From: Agaribacterium haliotis
GTDB taxonomy: Bacteria; Pseudomonadota; Gammaproteobacteria; Pseudomonadales; Cellvibrionaceae
Direction: 5' to 3'
Assembly: GCF_002312815.1 (NCBI RefSeq)
Contig: NZ_NKQJ01000005.1
Location: 167,549-231,548, forward strand
DNA length: 64,000 nucleotides
Both the position numbers and the translations under genes were made by a program. A model generated the notes under the pieces. The model worked only from the letters and a program-made list of their open reading frames with translations, had not been told where the DNA came from and did not search any database. Below are positions 61,506-64,000 of the stretch, piece by piece; the first letter of the stretch is position 1, and each line of letters opens with the position of its first letter.

Positions 61506-63607
61506 TGGATACGATTGTCGCCTTTCATTTTTTACGGCCTGCTTTTTTATTGTTGTTGCTGCCGGTTGTGTTTATTGCCTGGCGCCAGCTAAAACGCCAG
61601 CGCGCCCAAGCCCTGTGGCAAAAACACTTTGCGCCCACTTTTTTAGACGTGCTAACAAGTGGCCAGAGCTCGCCAAAACACAAGTTTAGTCATGCACTGC
61701 TGCCAATACTGCTGGCTTTAATGGTTGTCGCCCTTGCCGGGCCGAGCTGGAATAAACAGCAAGTCAGCCTGCACAGCAATAAAGCGCCACTGGTGATTGT
61801 GCTTGATTTGTCACCGTCAATGTTGGTTGAAGACATCAAACCCTCTCGCATTCAAAGAGCGCGATTAAAAATACTCGACCTGCTGGCTGAACGCCCCGAT
61901 GGCCTCACCGCCTTGATTGTCTACGGTGCAGACGCTCATGTGGTCACGCCACTTACCGATGATATTAAAACCATCAAATCAATGCTGCCGAGCTTGTCAC
62001 CGACACTGATGCCGGCGGCGGGTTCAAATATAGAAGCGGCACTTGAGCAAGCCGAGCTACTGCTGCAAAACACGCAGAACAATAGCAGCGACGCTCAAGT
62101 GCTTATATTAAGCGACGGCATTGACGCAAGTGCCCTTGCGTCGTTAAAAAACATTAAAAAAACCAGCCTCAATGATTTTATTATTTGGAGTATCGGCACC
62201 GAAAACGGCGGCCCTATTCCCAATGGTCAAGGCAGTTTTGTGCGCAACAACGACGGCAGTATTGTTGTTGCCGGTCTCAATCACCAACAGTTTCAAGACG
62301 CCGCTGCAGCACTTGGCGCTATTTATGTACCTTTTAGCACAAGCAGCCTCGACATCAACACCCTAAAAAACCTGGTGCTTCACAGCAGCCACGATAGCGA
62401 CGGCGAACATAAACGCGACGTTGATTTGTGGCAGGACAACGGCCCCTGGGTCTTGCTGCCGGCACTTTTGCTTTTTATTTTACTCTTTCGCCGCGGACAG
62501 CTATTGATCGCCCTGTTCACACTGCCGATGTTATTGATAACAAGCGCTGTAACCGCGCCAAACGCCACAGCTTCTAGCTTAGATAAATTTTGGTTCAGCA
62601 AAGATCAGCGCGCTGAACGCGCCTTTGATCAACAGGACTACGAAAAAGCGTCCGGGCTTTTTAACAACAAAGACTGGCAAGCGGCAGCCGAATATAAACA
62701 AGGCAACTACGAGGCAGCGGCAAACTACTGGCAACAACAAAGCGGCGCCGAAGCCCAGTACAATTTGGCCAACAGCCTCGCCCTTGCCGGCAAGATTGAT
62801 GAGGCTATTGCAGCCTACGACAGGGCTTTAAACGAACAACCCGACTTTCAACAAGCACAACACAACAAGGCCCTACTTGAGCAACTAAAACAACAACAAG
62901 AACAGCAGCAACAGCAACAACAGCAATCCGATCAAGGCGGCGACTCGCAGCAGCCGCAAGATGGTAATCAACAACAGCAAAGCCAACAGGGCTCTGAGCA
63001 AAACAGCAATGACAACAATCAAGCTGGCCAGAACCAAAACGAACAGAATCAAAACGAGCAGCCTCAGCAGGCGGATCAGCAGCAGAAGCAACAAAACCCG
63101 CCTGAGCAGAATCAAGCCGGTGGCGACAATCAACAACAAGCTGACAACCAAGACAACGCCGAACAACAGCAAGCAGCTACTGATGCAGCTGACAAAAATA
63201 CCGACTCCGATCAACAGGCAAACAACGCATCAACAGGTGACAAAGGCGAGCGACAGCCAGAAGATAACCAAGCGCTGAATGAGCATTATCAGCAAGATCA
63301 GGCCGAGCAAGATAAAGCCCAGCAGGCAAAAGCCGAAACAAATGAACAGCAAGCCTTAGAAAAACAAATACAGCAGCAACAAAAAGCCCAGCAAGATACC
63401 AACACGGCTGAGGCGAGCGCTCGGGCTGAGACGCAATACCTGCGCCCCAGTGAAGAACAGCAAGAACTTGAACAGTGGCTGCGCAAGGTTCCCGACGACC
63501 CGGGCACCTTATTGAGAAATAAATTCGAAGACCAATACCGTCAGAAAAACATGCAGCGCCGCGCCCAACCGCGCAGCGCCCCTGATGAAACCCAACAGCG
63601 TTGGTAA
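61505..63607 (+). CDS. VWA/TPR fusion protein (BatB-BatC-like) with long Gln-rich tail
   Basis: The 700-aa product combines two usual Bat proteins. Residues 1-330 are BatB-like: membrane helices near 10-26 and 62-78, a VWA domain with DLSPS (101-105), TALIVYGADAHVVTPLT and LILSDGIDA, then a third membrane part (316-360). Residues 365-465 contain TPR repeats (AEYKQGNYEAAANYWQQQSGAEAQYNLANSLALAGKIDEAIAAYDRAL-type) as in BatC. From about 460 to 640 the protein is dominated by Gln, Asn, Asp and Glu. The end (LRPSEEQQELEQWLRKVPDDPGTLLRNKF) is a conserved motif of the family. It starts with a one-base overlap to batA. Confidence 0.88.
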   Translation: MDTIVAFHFLRPAFLLLLLPVVFIAWRQLKRQRAQALWQKHFAPTFLDVLTSGQSSPKHKFSHALLPILLALMVVALAGPSWNKQQVSLHSNKAPLVIVLDLSPSMLVEDIKPSRIQRARLKILDLLAERPDGLTALIVYGADAHVVTPLTDDIKTIKSMLPSLSPTLMPAAGSNIEAALEQAELLLQNTQNNSSDAQVLILSDGIDASALASLKNIKKTSLNDFIIWSIGTENGGPIPNGQGSFVRNNDGSIVVAGLNHQQFQDAAAALGAIYVPFSTSSLDINTLKNLVLHSSHDSDGEHKRDVDLWQDNGPWVLLPALLLFILLFRRGQLLIALFTLPMLLITSAVTAPNATASSLDKFWFSKDQRAERAFDQQDYEKASGLFNNKDWQAAAEYKQGNYEAAANYWQQQSGAEAQYNLANSLALAGKIDEAIAAYDRALNEQPDFQQAQHNKALLEQLKQQQEQQQQQQQQSDQGGDSQQPQDGNQQQQSQQGSEQNSNDNNQAGQNQNEQNQNEQPQQADQQQKQQNPPEQNQAGGDNQQQADNQDNAEQQQAATDAADKNTDSDQQANNASTGDKGERQPEDNQALNEHYQQDQAEQDKAQQAKAETNEQQALEKQIQQQQKAQQDTNTAEASARAETQYLRPSEEQQELEQWLRKVPDDPGTLLRNKFEDQYRQKNMQRRAQPRSAPDETQQRW
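62880..63420 (+). repeat. Low-complexity CAG/CAA-rich coding tract
   Basis: About 540 bp encode mostly Gln with Asn, Asp, Glu and Ala. CAA and CAG codons are mixed, so slippage of a pure triplet run is limited. It is part of the BatB/C-like protein and is likely unstructured. Confidence 0.85.
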
Positions 63608-63614
63608 CACCACC

Positions 63615-64000
63615 ATGAGATGCATTAAACACCTTCTATTTTTTACTGTGCTGCTAAGTGCCGAGCTCAGCTGGGCAAACTTGAGCTCAAGCGTCAACCG
63701 CACTGAGCTTGCCCTCGGTGAAACCCTGCAACTTATTATTGTTTTTGAAGGCAATACCCAGGGGCAAACGCCAGACCTAAGCGCCCTTACCAACAGTTTT
63801 AAAGTGCTAAATGCCTATCCGTCGACCATGCGCCAGAGTATTAACGGTGTCAGCTCGCTCAAAACCCAATGGACACTCGAACTCGAACCATTAAAAAAAG
63901 GCAAATTACTTATCCCACCAATGAGTCTTGCCGGTTTTAATTCCGACGCCATTAGCATTGAGGTGCACGACGAGCATTCCGCGCCAGCGCATTTAGACAA
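63615..64000 (+). CDS. batD: BatD-like oxygen-tolerance protein (5' part)
   Basis: ATG at 63615, eight bases after the previous stop, opens a frame that continues to the window edge (128 codons). Residues 1-22 are a signal peptide (MRCIKHLLFFTVLLSAELSWA). The following SSSVNRTELALGETLQLIIVFEGN and the TQWTLELEPLKKGKLLIPPMSLAG block are typical of BatD (PF13584), which is normally 500-600 aa with repeated beta domains and a C-terminal membrane helix. It closes the usual moxR-DUF58-DUF4381-batA-batB/C-batD order. The C-terminal part is outside the window. Confidence 0.85.
   Translation, partial: MRCIKHLLFFTVLLSAELSWANLSSSVNRTELALGETLQLIIVFEGNTQGQTPDLSALTNSFKVLNAYPSTMRQSINGVSSLKTQWTLELEPLKKGKLLIPPMSLAGFNSDAISIEVHDEHSAPAHLD

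Overview
The window looks like a chromosome segment of a marine, polysaccharide-degrading gammaproteobacterium, probably of the Cellvibrionaceae type (Teredinibacter/Saccharophagus-like). The reasons are the order smc-zipA-ligA and the order pyrD / DUF2835 / NAD-glutamate dehydrogenase / moxR-bat, which recall Pseudomonas-related genomes, together with secreted modular proteins carrying CBM6, PKD, DNRLRE and chitin-binding-like modules. Assignment is by recognition only; no database search was possible.

Region 1 (1-3.4 kb) is the right part of a filamentous phage (inovirus) genome. Read leftwards it has rep, ssDNA-binding protein, two small proteins, a major coat-like protein, a terminator, a tiny membrane protein and the start of a secreted minor coat or adsorption protein cut by the window edge. 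Divergent small regulator-like genes lie to the right, behind operator-like repeats. At 3350-3378 there is a good dif-like XerC/XerD site, suggesting that the phage integrated with host Xer recombinases.

Region 2 (3.4-13.6 kb) is an AT-richer mobile island. It holds a CsrA-like regulator, two inward-facing tyrosine recombinases and, between them, one five-gene leftward operon: a nuclease-like ABC-3C protein, an ABC-3C middle component, a DUF3732-type SMC/Rad50-like ATPase with a zinc hook, a class III nucleotide cyclase of the Pycsar type, and a 455-aa protein with a degenerate PD-(D/E)XK-like motif. This combination of an ABC three-component system with a cyclase is the best candidate for an undescribed defence system here. 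A second copy of the phage DUF1737 gene lies at the right edge of the island, followed by a glycoside-hydrolase fragment cut off by a palindromic repeat.

Region 3 (13.7-33.3 kb) is a secretome region: a beta-helix protein with two CBM6 domains, glutathionyl-hydroquinone reductase, a kexin-like S8 protease with a small secreted partner, a cytochrome b561/DOMON-type protein with a DUF1566 partner, a modular metallophosphatase, NADH dehydrogenase II, and a cytochrome c DUF1592/DUF1552 pair. Several short tandem repeats lie here.

Region 4 (33.3-64 kb) is conserved core: patatin, NfeD/QmcA, fatty acid activation and acyl-CoA dehydrogenase with an AraC regulator, a lytic transglycosylase, ligA-zipA-smc, ccmH-ccmI, tRNA-Val and tRNA-Asp, DUF2489, pyrD, DUF2835, the large NAD-glutamate dehydrogenase, and a moxR-DUF58-DUF4381-batA-batB/C-batD operon that runs off the right edge.
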